From Cohnella caldifontis (GTDB taxonomy: Bacteria > Bacillota > Bacilli > Paenibacillales > Paenibacillaceae): a stretch of 64,000 bases of DNA. The position numbers and the translations under genes are program-made. The notes under the pieces were generated by a model. The model did no database searches. It saw only the letters and a program-made list of their open reading frames with translations, and was not told the origin of the DNA. The stretch spans positions 1 to 64,000 of the forward strand of contig NZ_JAQZSJ010000010.1 in assembly GCF_029360585.1 (NCBI RefSeq). The letters run 5' to 3'. Of the stretch, positions 50,946 to 60,467 are shown one piece after another (within the stretch, counting starts at the first letter, position 1; every line of letters starts with the position of its first letter).

Positions 50946-53852
50946 TTACCGCTCCTCTCCCAGCTTAACGGCTTGATGGACGCGAAGCCTGCGGATATGC
51001 CCGACGAGCAGGCCCGCCCCGATGAGCATCATCGCGCCGATCACGACGGACAGCCGCATCGTGTCGACCGGGGAGAACACGACGTGGAACGGCGGAATTT
51101 GCCGGGCCGAGTTGTCGGTCGTCTGCAGGAACGGCAGGAACAGGATGCTGGTCGCTTTGCCGATCCCGACACCGAGCGCGATCGACAGACCCGCCGTGAA
51201 AATTTGCTCCAGCAGCAGCATTCCGGTCAATTGCCTGCGCGACAAGCCCATCGCCCGCAGGATCCCGATCTGCACGATCCGGGAAGACAAATTGAAAAAC
51301 CAATACAGCACGTAACCGGACAACGAAACGATGACCGTAACGATGAATCCGAGGCTGAGGATGCCGAACACGCCGCCGCGGGCGGGGTGTTTGCTCTGCG
51401 TCGCGAGCTCGCTGCGCATGTCGTCGACCTGCGCCAGCTCGACCCCCTTGCTCTGCAGCGCGGGGATGATCGGGGCCGTCTTCGCGTCCGGCTCCATCTT
51501 GAGCCATACGTCGTACGGGATCAGCGGCGCTTGGTCGTAAATGTAATCCAGGTTCGCCACGAGGAACGGAGCCTGATCCGGGAATTCGCTCGGCCAGTAC
51601 GGCACGATGCCGATGATGGCGAATTCGACCACCTGATCCTGCAGCACCGCCTGCACGGTATCGCCCTGCTTCAAATCGAACCTCTTGGCGACGTTCGAGG
51701 AAATGATCGCCCCTTCCGGCACTTTGCCGAGCCAGGCTAAGTACGTATAAGGATTGATCGGGTACATGTCTTTCCGCAGCCAAGCGACCCGCGCGAAGTC
51801 GACGTTATCGATGCCCATGACCACGCCTTGGCCCGCGGTTTTGCCCGATACGCTGATGCTCGCCTTCGCCTGCAGCACCCGGGCGGCATGTTGCACGCCG
51901 GGCAGCGTGCGGAACACTTCGAACGGCGGTTCGTTGTAAATGATGCGGGTCGGGGTGGGCCGGTCCTGTTGGCCGCCGCTGCCTCCCCCGTTGCCGCCGC
52001 CGCTGCCGCCGTTGCCGCCTCCGTTATTGCCGCCGGAGCCCGAGCCGCCTCCGCTGCCCCCGCCCTGCTGGGGATCCACCGGGGCAAACTCCGCCTGCCC
52101 TTCCCAGACCGCTTTGACGACGACGTCCGAGCCGTATTTGTACAGAATCCGCTCTTCCGAGTTGAGCCCGATCGTCCGGGCGGCGGACGCGTTGTAGACG
52201 CCGAGGCCGATCGTCAGGATCAGCAGGATCATGAGCGGGTAATAGCCGTTCGCCGACCGGGACAATTGCGTGACGGTCAAGTAGAGCGGCACCGGGAGCA
52301 GCTTGCGCCCCAGCGCGTTGACCAGCTTCAGCAAGAGCGGGAACAAGCGGAGGAACACCAGTCCCGCCGAGAAGATGCTGAGCGCCGGCACGAAGAACAA
52401 GAACGGCTGCACGTTCAGCTGGTCGGTCGTCATGCCGGTCTTGAAGCTCACCATCTGCCGTTCGTTGAACAAATACCAGCCGTAGGCGGCCACGCCGACC
52501 AGGACGACGTCCAGAAACCACTTTTGCCAGAACGGCGCTTTCTCCGTCCGTGCCATCTTGCGTTTGTGGTCCACGATGGACGTCCGGGTAAAGACGAGCG
52601 CCGGGATGACGGCGGCGAGAATGGCGACGACGACCGCCGCCAGCCCGGCCAGCACCCCGTCCGTCGTGAATCCGACCGGAATGGCTTTCCGGTTGACGAA
52701 TTCGAGAAAGCCGTTCGCCGAACCGATGCTCTTGGCCATGAACCAGCCGAGGAACGGCCCGGCGATCAAGGCGGCCAACCCCAGGATCGCCCCCTCCAGC
52801 AGGAACAGCACGAAAATTTGCCGGGTGCTGGCCCCGCGGCTGCGCAGCACCGCGATGTCCGAACGCTGCTTCTCCAGCGCCTGCCGCGAATTCATCGTGA
52901 TGAAGTAGAACACCATGGCGATCATCGGCGCGGCTAACGTGAACAAGAGCGTCTGGAGCTGGATGCTGCTGCGGCGGAATTCCGACAGCATCTCGGCGAA
53001 CGAGATTTCCAGCCGGGTGTCGTTCGAGCGTTTGTAGACTTCGATGTCGATGCGGTTCAGCTCCGCGGCGAGCGGTGACAATTGGCTCGTCTTGATGTCG
53101 CGGAGATCGTAAGCCGTATACCATTTGACCGACTGCAGCGGCAAGCCCCGCTTCTCGGCCAGGTCCGTCAGCAGCGCCGGCTCCGCGATGAACAGGTTGC
53201 TCATCAGCGCGTCCAATCCCTGATACCAGTAAGGATCCGCCGGATTTTTCGGCTTGAACGAACCGACGATTTGCACGCGCAGCGTATCGTTCGAACCGCC
53301 GTACATCGGATACAGCAGGACGTCCCCGACGTGCAGGTCGTTGCGGAACAACGCCTCCTCCATCATGACGGCCTTGATCGTGCCGTCGGCGTCCGGATGG
53401 TCGGGGTACCACGTTCCCGCGACTTGTTCGACTGCCTCTTGAAGTCCCGTGAACGAGACCAGCGACATTTTGCGGGTCCGGCTCGGATCCACTTTCGTCG
53501 GATCCTCGGGCACCACTTCGGTCCCCCGGAGCGAGGAACTAATCTGAGCGGCCTCGGCCGGAAACCCGATTTTGCGCGGCACGTCTTCCTTGACGTACTG
53601 ATCGACGCTGCGGAAAGCTTTCCAATCGGTCTTGCCGCCGACCGCCTGGTACGAGATCAGCATCGCGCCTGCCGGCAAGCCTTGGCTGTTCTCCTTGAGC
53701 GACTGCGCGACCACCCGCTTCAGCGCGCCGTCGGCGTAGATCGGGATGCTCGTCGTGAAGGCGACGGCCACCAGCAATCCCGCCAGCGTGCTCATCGTCA
53801 GCCAGCGGGTGTTCCACATCTTGCGGAATAGAAATCGGATCAGCGCGTTCAT
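50946..53852 (-). CDS. FtsX-like ABC permease
   Basis: A 968-residue membrane protein with two FtsX modules. The first helix is near 20-40, three lie around 310-420 (LLFTLAAPMIAMVFYFITMN; LFLLEGAILGLAALIAGPFL), more near 440-560, and the final trio at about 840-950 (GFIVTVIVSLSGYVLYWFFN). Large extracellular domains lie between them; the second contains a Gly/Ser/Asn low-complexity stretch of about 45 residues (residues about 590-635). The layout suits a mechanotransmission exporter (MacB/LolCE class), not an importer. Gaps of two to three bases on each side show tight operon coupling. Confidence 0.88.
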   Translation of the reverse strand: MNALIRFLFRKMWNTRWLTMSTLAGLLVAVAFTTSIPIYADGALKRVVAQSLKENSQGLPAGAMLISYQAVGGKTDWKAFRSVDQYVKEDVPRKIGFPAEAAQISSSLRGTEVVPEDPTKVDPSRTRKMSLVSFTGLQEAVEQVAGTWYPDHPDADGTIKAVMMEEALFRNDLHVGDVLLYPMYGGSNDTLRVQIVGSFKPKNPADPYWYQGLDALMSNLFIAEPALLTDLAEKRGLPLQSVKWYTAYDLRDIKTSQLSPLAAELNRIDIEVYKRSNDTRLEISFAEMLSEFRRSSIQLQTLLFTLAAPMIAMVFYFITMNSRQALEKQRSDIAVLRSRGASTRQIFVLFLLEGAILGLAALIAGPFLGWFMAKSIGSANGFLEFVNRKAIPVGFTTDGVLAGLAAVVVAILAAVIPALVFTRTSIVDHKRKMARTEKAPFWQKWFLDVVLVGVAAYGWYLFNERQMVSFKTGMTTDQLNVQPFLFFVPALSIFSAGLVFLRLFPLLLKLVNALGRKLLPVPLYLTVTQLSRSANGYYPLMILLILTIGLGVYNASAARTIGLNSEERILYKYGSDVVVKAVWEGQAEFAPVDPQQGGGSGGGSGSGGNNGGGNGGSGGGNGGGSGGQQDRPTPTRIIYNEPPFEVFRTLPGVQHAARVLQAKASISVSGKTAGQGVVMGIDNVDFARVAWLRKDMYPINPYTYLAWLGKVPEGAIISSNVAKRFDLKQGDTVQAVLQDQVVEFAIIGIVPYWPSEFPDQAPFLVANLDYIYDQAPLIPYDVWLKMEPDAKTAPIIPALQSKGVELAQVDDMRSELATQSKHPARGGVFGILSLGFIVTVIVSLSGYVLYWFFNLSSRIVQIGILRAMGLSRRQLTGMLLLEQIFTAGLSIALGVGIGKATSILFLPFLQTTDNSARQIPPFHVVFSPVDTMRLSVVIGAMMLIGAGLLVGHIRRLRVHQAVKLGEER

Positions 53853-53855
53853 GGG

Positions 53856-54971
53856 TTATCGACCCACGACTTTCTGCCCCGGCGTCAGGCCTTGCACGAT
53901 TTCGGCTTCGGTCGACGTTTCCTGCCCGACTTCCACGTCGACCTCCCGCTTCGTCCCGTCCGCCTCGACGACTTGGACGTACGTCCGTCCGCCGACGCTG
54001 CGCAGCGCGGCCAGCGGAATCACGACGGCGTCTTTCTTGCGGTCGAGAATGACGGATACCGACAGCGGAGTGCCGCGCTGAACGGTCGCCGGAAGCTTGG
54101 GAACGTCGATCAGCAAATAGTCGTCCAGCCCCATCGGAGCCTGCCCGCCGCCGTTTCCGTTGCCGTTGCCATTGCCGTTATTGCCGTCGTCCGGCACGGG
54201 CAGCTGCTTGACGGTACCGGTCAATTGCCCGACGTTGCCGATGTCGACCTGCACCTCCATGCCGACGGCCACCTTCTCCAGATCGTCCTTCGAGAGCGTG
54301 GCGCCGACGATCTTCTTGCTGGGGTCGGCGATGATGCAGACCGGATCGTACGCTTTGATCTGATCCCCTTCCTGGACGGAAACCGAAGCGACCGTCCCGT
54401 CGAATTCCGCCGTCAGCGTCGCTTTGGCGATGTCCTCCTCCAGGTCGGCCAGACTCTGACGATCCTGCTCGAACGCGAGCATTTGCTGCTCGAACTGGAT
54501 CGGATCCGTTTCGTCCTTTTTGCGCAAAAGTTCCTTGATCGTCAGTTCCTGCTGCTTGATCGCCAGTTGCTTCGAACGCAAATCCTGACGCATCTGGTCG
54601 ACGTCCAGCTCGGCGAGAACCTGTCCCGCCTTGACCTGGTCGCCGGATTGTATGTACAGCTTCTTCAGCCGTTTGTCTTCCAGCGTGAAATACATCGTCT
54701 TTTCCTTGGTGGACAAGACGCGGCCGGACCCGGACACCTTGGTTTCGAGCGTCTTCGTCGTCACCTCGTATTCCGGCTTCTTGGAAATTTGGGGAAGTTG
54801 GATCGCCGACAGATCTTCCTCCTCCGGCTCGCTGGGCAATAGTCCGCATCCCGCCACCGCGGCCGACAGCAGGACGAGCGCCAGCGCCCCCGCCGCGCGG
54901 CGTCCGAACCGCCTGGTCCTTTCCGGTTCACCCGTTGTCGACGAATACGCCGTCCACCATTTCATAGACAT
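53856..54971 (-). CDS. Membrane-fusion/adaptor lipoprotein (MacA-like)
   Basis: A 371-residue extracytoplasmic adaptor of the HlyD/MacA family. The lipobox is AAVAGC (about Cys42). A lipoyl/barrel-sandwich half begins VSGSGRVLSTKEKTMYF, a coiled-coil hairpin spans about 115-175 (LRSKQLAIKQQELTIKELLR), and the second lipoyl half reads ATLTAEFDGTVASVSVQEGD. A beta-barrel region follows, with an Asn/Gly repeat insert (about residue 265-278). It overlaps the ATPase gene by 44 bases, starting at ATG 54971 with GGAGG nine bases upstream. Confidence 0.88.
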   Translation of the reverse strand: MSMKWWTAYSSTTGEPERTRRFGRRAAGALALVLLSAAVAGCGLLPSEPEEEDLSAIQLPQISKKPEYEVTTKTLETKVSGSGRVLSTKEKTMYFTLEDKRLKKLYIQSGDQVKAGQVLAELDVDQMRQDLRSKQLAIKQQELTIKELLRKKDETDPIQFEQQMLAFEQDRQSLADLEEDIAKATLTAEFDGTVASVSVQEGDQIKAYDPVCIIADPSKKIVGATLSKDDLEKVAVGMEVQVDIGNVGQLTGTVKQLPVPDDGNNGNGNGNGNGGGQAPMGLDDYLLIDVPKLPATVQRGTPLSVSVILDRKKDAVVIPLAALRSVGGRTYVQVVEADGTKREVDVEVGQETSTEAEIVQGLTPGQKVVGR

Positions 54972-55701
54972 GGTCCGCTACCTCCATAATCGTTGGATCG
55001 TGTGTGGTCATGCAGATCGAGACGTTCTCCGTTCTCACGATTTCCCGGAACACGTTCATGATCTGCGCCGCCATCTGGCTGTCCAATTCCGCCGTCGGCT
55101 CGTCCGCGAGCAGCAGGCTGGGCCGATGGGCGATCGCCTTGGCGATGGCCACCCGCTGCTGTTCACCCCCGGACAATTCGAACGGGCGGTGCGACATCCG
55201 CTTGCCCAGACCGACCATCTCCAGGCAGTACGTCACCCTCGGCTTCCACTCCGACCGGGGAACGCCCGCCATGCGGAGAGACAATTCGACGTTCTCGTAA
55301 GCGGACAGCAAGGGCATAAGCGCGAAAGCCTGGAAAATGAAGCCGATATCCCTTCTGCGCACCTCGGTGCGGCGATCGTCATTCCATTCGTGAAACGGGC
55401 GGCCGCGAAAATGGATCGTTCCCTCCGTCGGGACGTCGAGCCCGCCCATCAGGTTCATCAGCGTCGTTTTGCCGGAACCCGAACGGCCTTTCAGCATGAC
55501 CAGCTGCTTCGGAAACAACTCCAGGTTGATGCCCTTCAGCACCCGGAGCCGGGCGCCCCCTACGTCGAAGGAACGTTCCACGCCGCGAACCGACAGCAGC
55601 GGTCCGTCCGTCTCCGCGGCCGGGGCGCCATTCGGCGTTTCCCGCGCCGTACCGGCGTTGTCCGAAGCGGTCGCCGGCTTGCGCCGCAACCAAACGGGCA
55701 T
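54928..55701 (-). CDS. ABC ATP-binding protein (MacB/LolD type)
   Basis: A 257-residue ATPase and first gene of the operon. A 35-residue polar N-terminal extension precedes the nucleotide-binding domain: Walker A LKGRSGSGKTTLMN (about 70-83), Q-loop IGFIFQAFALMPLL, signature FELSGGEQQRVAIAKA and Walker B LLLADEPTAELD. With the AbrB-fused ATPase the operon encodes two different ATPases for one FtsX-type permease, suggesting a heterodimeric pump. The hairpin-repeat array lies just upstream of the start. Confidence 0.9.
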   Translation of the reverse strand: MPVWLRRKPATASDNAGTARETPNGAPAAETDGPLLSVRGVERSFDVGGARLRVLKGINLELFPKQLVMLKGRSGSGKTTLMNLMGGLDVPTEGTIHFRGRPFHEWNDDRRTEVRRRDIGFIFQAFALMPLLSAYENVELSLRMAGVPRSEWKPRVTYCLEMVGLGKRMSHRPFELSGGEQQRVAIAKAIAHRPSLLLADEPTAELDSQMAAQIMNVFREIVRTENVSICMTTHDPTIMEVADHVYEMVDGVFVDNG

Positions 55702-55716
55702 GGCTTTTCCTCCTCT

Positions 55717-55815
55717 AATCGGGAGTTTGACGGAGTCAAACTCTCTCCTTTAATCGGGAGTTTGACGGAGTCAAACTCTCTCCTCTAATCGGGAGTTTGG
55801 CGGAGCCAAACTCTC
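55717..55815. repeat. Three tandem hairpin repeats upstream of the ABC operon
   Basis: Three 35-base units, each containing a nine-pair hairpin (arms GAGTTTGAC/GTCAAACTC, loop GGA) at 55723-55743, 55758-55778 and 55793-55813, separated by TCTCCTNTAATCGG. The third copy has GGC/GCC in place of GAC/GTC, so both sides of the stem changed together. A fourth, isolated copy lies at 42990-43010. The units would sit in the 5' leader or promoter of the ABC operon. Confidence 0.9.
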
Positions 55816-55904
55816 CCAGCTTTCTTCTTCATCCAATATAACGAGACCCGGCCGAAAAAAGTTACGAAAGAAATGAGGACTTTATCATTTTTTTAATGAA
55901 AGAC

Positions 55905-55957
55905 CGACAGATTTCGCCTTCCGGCGAGAAAGCCTCTTTATAAGCAAGGGCTTTTTT
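55905..55957 (+). other. Leader hairpins upstream of glnS (possible attenuator)
   Basis: Two hairpins precede glnS: TTTCGCC/GGCGAGA with a TTCC loop, then AAAGCC/GGCTTT followed by six T, a terminator-like form about 50 bases before the start codon. No plus-strand gene ends upstream, so it could attenuate glnS. I see no T-box sequence (TGGNACCGCG). The rest of 55816-55904 is AT-rich, with nothing recognisable. Confidence 0.4.
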
Positions 55958-56007
55958 GTGTATGATGAGGAGATAAGAAAAACGTAACGGAAGGCTGGTT
56001 GGTCGCC

Positions 56008-57666
<1,659 letters not shown>

Positions 57667-57675
57667 AATGAAAAA

Positions 57676-57720
57676 ACGCCCCCGAGCGATCCGCCGCAAC
57701 ATTGCGGATCCCGGGGGCGT
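57676..57720. other. Long GC-rich hairpin between glnS and the nagZ-like gene
   Basis: ACGCCCCCG...GATCCGC pairs with GCGGATC...CGGGGGCGT, giving a 16-pair interrupted stem, but no T tract follows on the plus strand. On the minus strand it is followed by TTTTTTCATTTT, so it would terminate only leftward transcripts. It may insulate glnS from the next gene. Confidence 0.5.
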
Positions 57721-57753
57721 CTGTATCGTCGAAACGAACGAGGAGGTGCGACC

Positions 57754-59085
57754 ATGTCTGCCCGAGGTTGGATCGGATCGGGTTTGCTGCTGCTATTGCT
57801 CATCGGGGGATGCGGATCCGGATCGACCCCGTCTCCCGCGGGGACGGCTTCTTCCCCCGTGGAGTCCGCGCCGGCCGGAACGACCGCTCCCCCTTCCTCT
57901 CCGTCCTCAGTTCCGTCGCCCAGTGCCTCATCGGATTCGGGAGCCGGCGAAGGCGGGGCGTCCGAATCCGGCGATGACCTCGCCCGGCTTGTACGTTCCA
58001 TGACGCTGGAAGAGAAGATCGGGCAATTGCTGCTCGCCGGGGTTGAAGGCACGACGGCGGATGCGGCGGCCAGGCGGATGATCGCGGAGGATCGCGTCGG
58101 CGGCATCATTCTGTTTAAAAACAACCTGTCCAGCGGAGTTCGCTCCTCCGTGGAGCTGCTGAACGGCTTGAAGGCGGCCAACGCCGGCAATCCCGCTCCT
58201 CTCTTCCTGAGCGTCGACCAGGAAGGCGGCCGCGTCAACCGGCTGCCGAAGGACTTCGTGCCCATGCCGGCGAACGCGGCGGTCGGGAAGACGGGCCAGG
58301 CTCCGCTCGCGAAAGAGATGGGCGCCTTGATCGCGCGCCAACTCAAGCTGCTCGGCTTCAACACGGACTTCGCCCCCGTGCTGGACATCAACAGCAATCC
58401 GAAAAACCCCGTGATCGGAGACCGGTCGTTCGGCAGCCGGGCGGATCTGGTAACGGACATGGGGCTGGCGGAAACGGCCGGCATCCGCGGCGGCGGCATC
58501 ATTCCCGTCGTCAAGCATTTTCCCGGACACGGCGACACGGCCGTCGATTCGCACCTCGACCTGCCGATCGTCCGCAAAACCGAAGCCGAGCTGCAAGCGC
58601 TCGAGTTGATTCCGTTCGAAGCCGCGGTCCAGTCGGGCGCGGATGCCGTCATGGTGGCCCACATCCTATTCCCGGAGCTGGACCCGGACGTCCCGGCCTC
58701 GCTGTCCGGCAACATCATCGGCGGGCTGCTCCGCGGCAAGCTGGGGTTTGACGGCGTCGTCATCACCGACGACTTGTCGATGGGCGCCATCGCCAAGCAT
58801 TACGGCCTCGAAGACGCGGCCATCCGCGCCGTCTTGGCCGGAGCCGACGTGCTGCTGATGGCCCACGGATACGGGACCGAGCATCGGATCCGCGAAGCGC
58901 TGCTGGGCGCCGTCGGCGACGGACGAATCCCGGAAAGCCGGATCGACGAGAGCGTCACGCGCATCCTTAAGCTGAAACGGACTTACGGTTTGACCGACGA
59001 TGCCGTTCCCGTTCCTTCCGCGTCGGATTTGCCAAATGCCGACATCCGACGTTGGCTGGCGGAAGTCAAGGCAGCCGGAAGATGA
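57754..59085 (+). CDS. nagZ: GH3 beta-N-acetylhexosaminidase lipoprotein (NagZ-like)
   Basis: Cleaves N-acetylglucosamine from muropeptides or other glycans; surface-anchored. The 443-residue protein has lipobox LIGGC (about Cys20), then a Ser/Pro/Ala/Gly linker to about residue 75. The GH3 barrel shows SVDQEGGRVNRLP, VVKHFPGHGDTAVDSHLDLP (the flexible catalytic Asp/His loop of NagZ) and VVITDDLSMGAIAKHYG, in which the first Asp of the DD pair is the likely nucleophile. GAGGAGG is seven bases before the ATG. It probably functions in wall recycling and acts alone here. Confidence 0.88.
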   Translation: MSARGWIGSGLLLLLLIGGCGSGSTPSPAGTASSPVESAPAGTTAPPSSPSSVPSPSASSDSGAGEGGASESGDDLARLVRSMTLEEKIGQLLLAGVEGTTADAAARRMIAEDRVGGIILFKNNLSSGVRSSVELLNGLKAANAGNPAPLFLSVDQEGGRVNRLPKDFVPMPANAAVGKTGQAPLAKEMGALIARQLKLLGFNTDFAPVLDINSNPKNPVIGDRSFGSRADLVTDMGLAETAGIRGGGIIPVVKHFPGHGDTAVDSHLDLPIVRKTEAELQALELIPFEAAVQSGADAVMVAHILFPELDPDVPASLSGNIIGGLLRGKLGFDGVVITDDLSMGAIAKHYGLEDAAIRAVLAGADVLLMAHGYGTEHRIREALLGAVGDGRIPESRIDESVTRILKLKRTYGLTDDAVPVPSASDLPNADIRRWLAEVKAAGR

Positions 59086-59128
59086 GGAAACCCGCTTAAA
59101 GAGCGCATTGACGATCCCGCCCCACACG

Positions 59129-59931
59129 TTGGAGCGAGTTGTGTAACTTTCTTACGTATCTCGCAGCAAATCCGCCGCGTTGGGGCGAGTTGTGTAACTT
59201 TCTTTCGTATCTCGCAGCAAATCCGCCGCGTTGGGGCGAGTTGTGTAACTTTCTTTCGTATCTCGCAGCAAATCCGCCGCGTTGGAGCGAGTTGTGTAAC
59301 TTTCTTACGTATCTCGAAGCAAATTCGCCGCGTTGGGGCGAGTTGTGTAACTTTCTTACGTATCTCGTGGCAAATCCGCCAAGTTGGAGCGAGTTGTGTA
59401 ACTTTCTTACGTATCTCGCAGCAAATCCGCCGCGTTGGAGCGAGTTGTGTAACTTTCTTACGTATCTCGCAGCAAATCCGCCGCGTTGGGGCGAGTTGTG
59501 TAACTTTCTTTCGTATCTCGCAGCAAATCCGCCGCGTTGGGGCGAGTTGTGTAACTTTCTTTCGTATCTCGCAGCAAATCCGCCGCGTTGGAGCGAGTTG
59601 TGTAACTTTCTTACGTATCTCGCAGCAAATCCGCCGCGTTGGGGCGAGTTGTGTAACTTTCTTTCGTATCTCGCAGCAAATCCGCCGCGTTGGGGCGAGT
59701 TGTGTAACTTTCTTTCGTATCTCGCAGCAAATCCGCCGCGTTGGAGCGAGTTGTGTAACTTTCTTACGTATCTCGAAGCAAATTCGCCGCGTTGGGGCGA
59801 GTTGTGTAACTTTCTTACGTATCTCGTGGCAAATCCGCCAAGTTGGAGCGAGTTGTGTAACTTTCTTACGTATCTCGCAGCAAATCCGCCGCGTTGGAGC
59901 GAGTTGTGTAACTTTCTTACGTATCTCGAAG
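59129..59931. repeat. 51-bp tandem repeat array, about 16 units
   Basis: About 16 head-to-tail copies of a 51-base unit (one stretch reads TTGTGTAACTTTCTTACG, ending CGCGTTGGAGCGAG). Unit variants fall into six types in the order A B C D E F A B C A B C D E F and a partial D, so a nine-unit (459-base) block has been duplicated. Since 51 is divisible by three, it reads through without stops as a 17-residue repeat on both strands (plus: CNFLTYLAANPPRWGEL). There is no start with a ribosome binding site on either strand, so I treat it as non-coding until shown otherwise. Confidence 0.9.
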
Positions 59932-59985
59932 CTAAACAGGGTTTTCCATCCGGCGGTAAAATGGAGTTAACTGAGTTTCGCCTAC

Positions 59986-60115
59986 TCCGGATCATCGGAC
60001 CGCATTTCCTTTGATCCGGATCATCCGCGTCTCCTTTGTTCCGGAATATCGGACCGCATTTCCTTTGTTCCGGATCATCCGCGTCTCCTTTGTTCCGGAA
60101 CATCGGGCCGCATTA
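59986..60115. repeat. Short 54-bp (2 x 27) tandem repeat
   Basis: Just over two copies of a 54-base unit made of two related 27-base halves, CCGCATTTCCTTTGTTCCGG and CCGCGTCTCCTTTGTTCCGG with GATCAT or AATAT linkers. It starts 55 bases after the 51-bp array. Nothing else is seen between the nagZ-like gene and the XRE gene. Confidence 0.8.
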
Positions 60116-60150
60116 CCTCGCCCCTGCTGTTTACGCGGGGGTTTCGTTTG
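60116..60150 (+). terminator. Possible terminator after the repeat region
   Basis: CCCCTGC/GCGGGGG stem followed by TTTCGTTTG. It may end any transcript crossing the arrays before the XRE-deformylase promoter. Confidence 0.4.
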
Positions 60151-60159
60151 TGCTACATT

Positions 60160-60194
60160 TTAGGCAATGCCTAACTTCTTAAGTTAGCGCCTAA
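60160..60194. promoter_or_regulatory. Nested palindromic operator before the XRE-type gene
   Basis: TTAGGC (60160) and two GCCTAA half-sites (60169, 60189) surround a perfect TAACTT-CTT-AAGTTA dyad, 26-60 bases upstream of the regulator start. This is the expected place for autoregulation by the downstream helix-turn-helix protein. Confidence 0.5.
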
Positions 60195-60219
60195 TACCCT
60201 ACATGAGGAGCGATCCCAA

Positions 60220-60462
60220 ATGCTCGTATGGCTGTTAAGACAGGTCATGGCCCAGAGAGGAATCTGGACGGGGGCCGCGTTGGCCCGGCTGCTGCTGGAA
60301 AAAGCGAATTACCGGCTGTCCCCGGCTTCGATCAGCGCCTTATTGACCCAGCCGCCGCGGCAAATGAAGGCGGAGACGCTCGACGCGCTCTGCACCGCCT
60401 TGGATTGCACGCCGAACGATCTGTGGGCGCATATGCCGACCCCTAATGGGAAAGGAGCCTGA
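60220..60462 (+). CDS. Small XRE-type helix-turn-helix regulator
   Basis: An 80-residue Cro/C1-type DNA-binding protein (HTH_26-like) made of just the helix-turn-helix: VMAQRGIWTGAALARLLLEK, then LSPASISALLTQPPRQMKAE and TLDALCTALDCTPNDLWAH. GAGGAG is nine bases before the ATG. It lies five bases before the peptide deformylase gene, so the two are cotranscribed, and palindromes upstream suggest it controls the pair. Confidence 0.85.
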   Translation: MLVWLLRQVMAQRGIWTGAALARLLLEKANYRLSPASISALLTQPPRQMKAETLDALCTALDCTPNDLWAHMPTPNGKGA

Positions 60463-60467
60463 GCAAC

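Noticed and set aside
55816-56007. T-box riboswitch in front of glnS
   Set aside because: No TGGNACCGCG motif and no room for the specifier domain; only a simple terminator-like hairpin is visible.
59129-59931. CRISPR array
   Set aside because: The 51-base units are contiguous and nearly identical, with no unique spacers, and no cas genes are present.
59139-60014. Repeat-containing protein of 291 residues on the plus strand
   Set aside because: No ribosome binding site at the start, and the frame exists because the 51-base unit is divisible by three; kept only as a finding to test.
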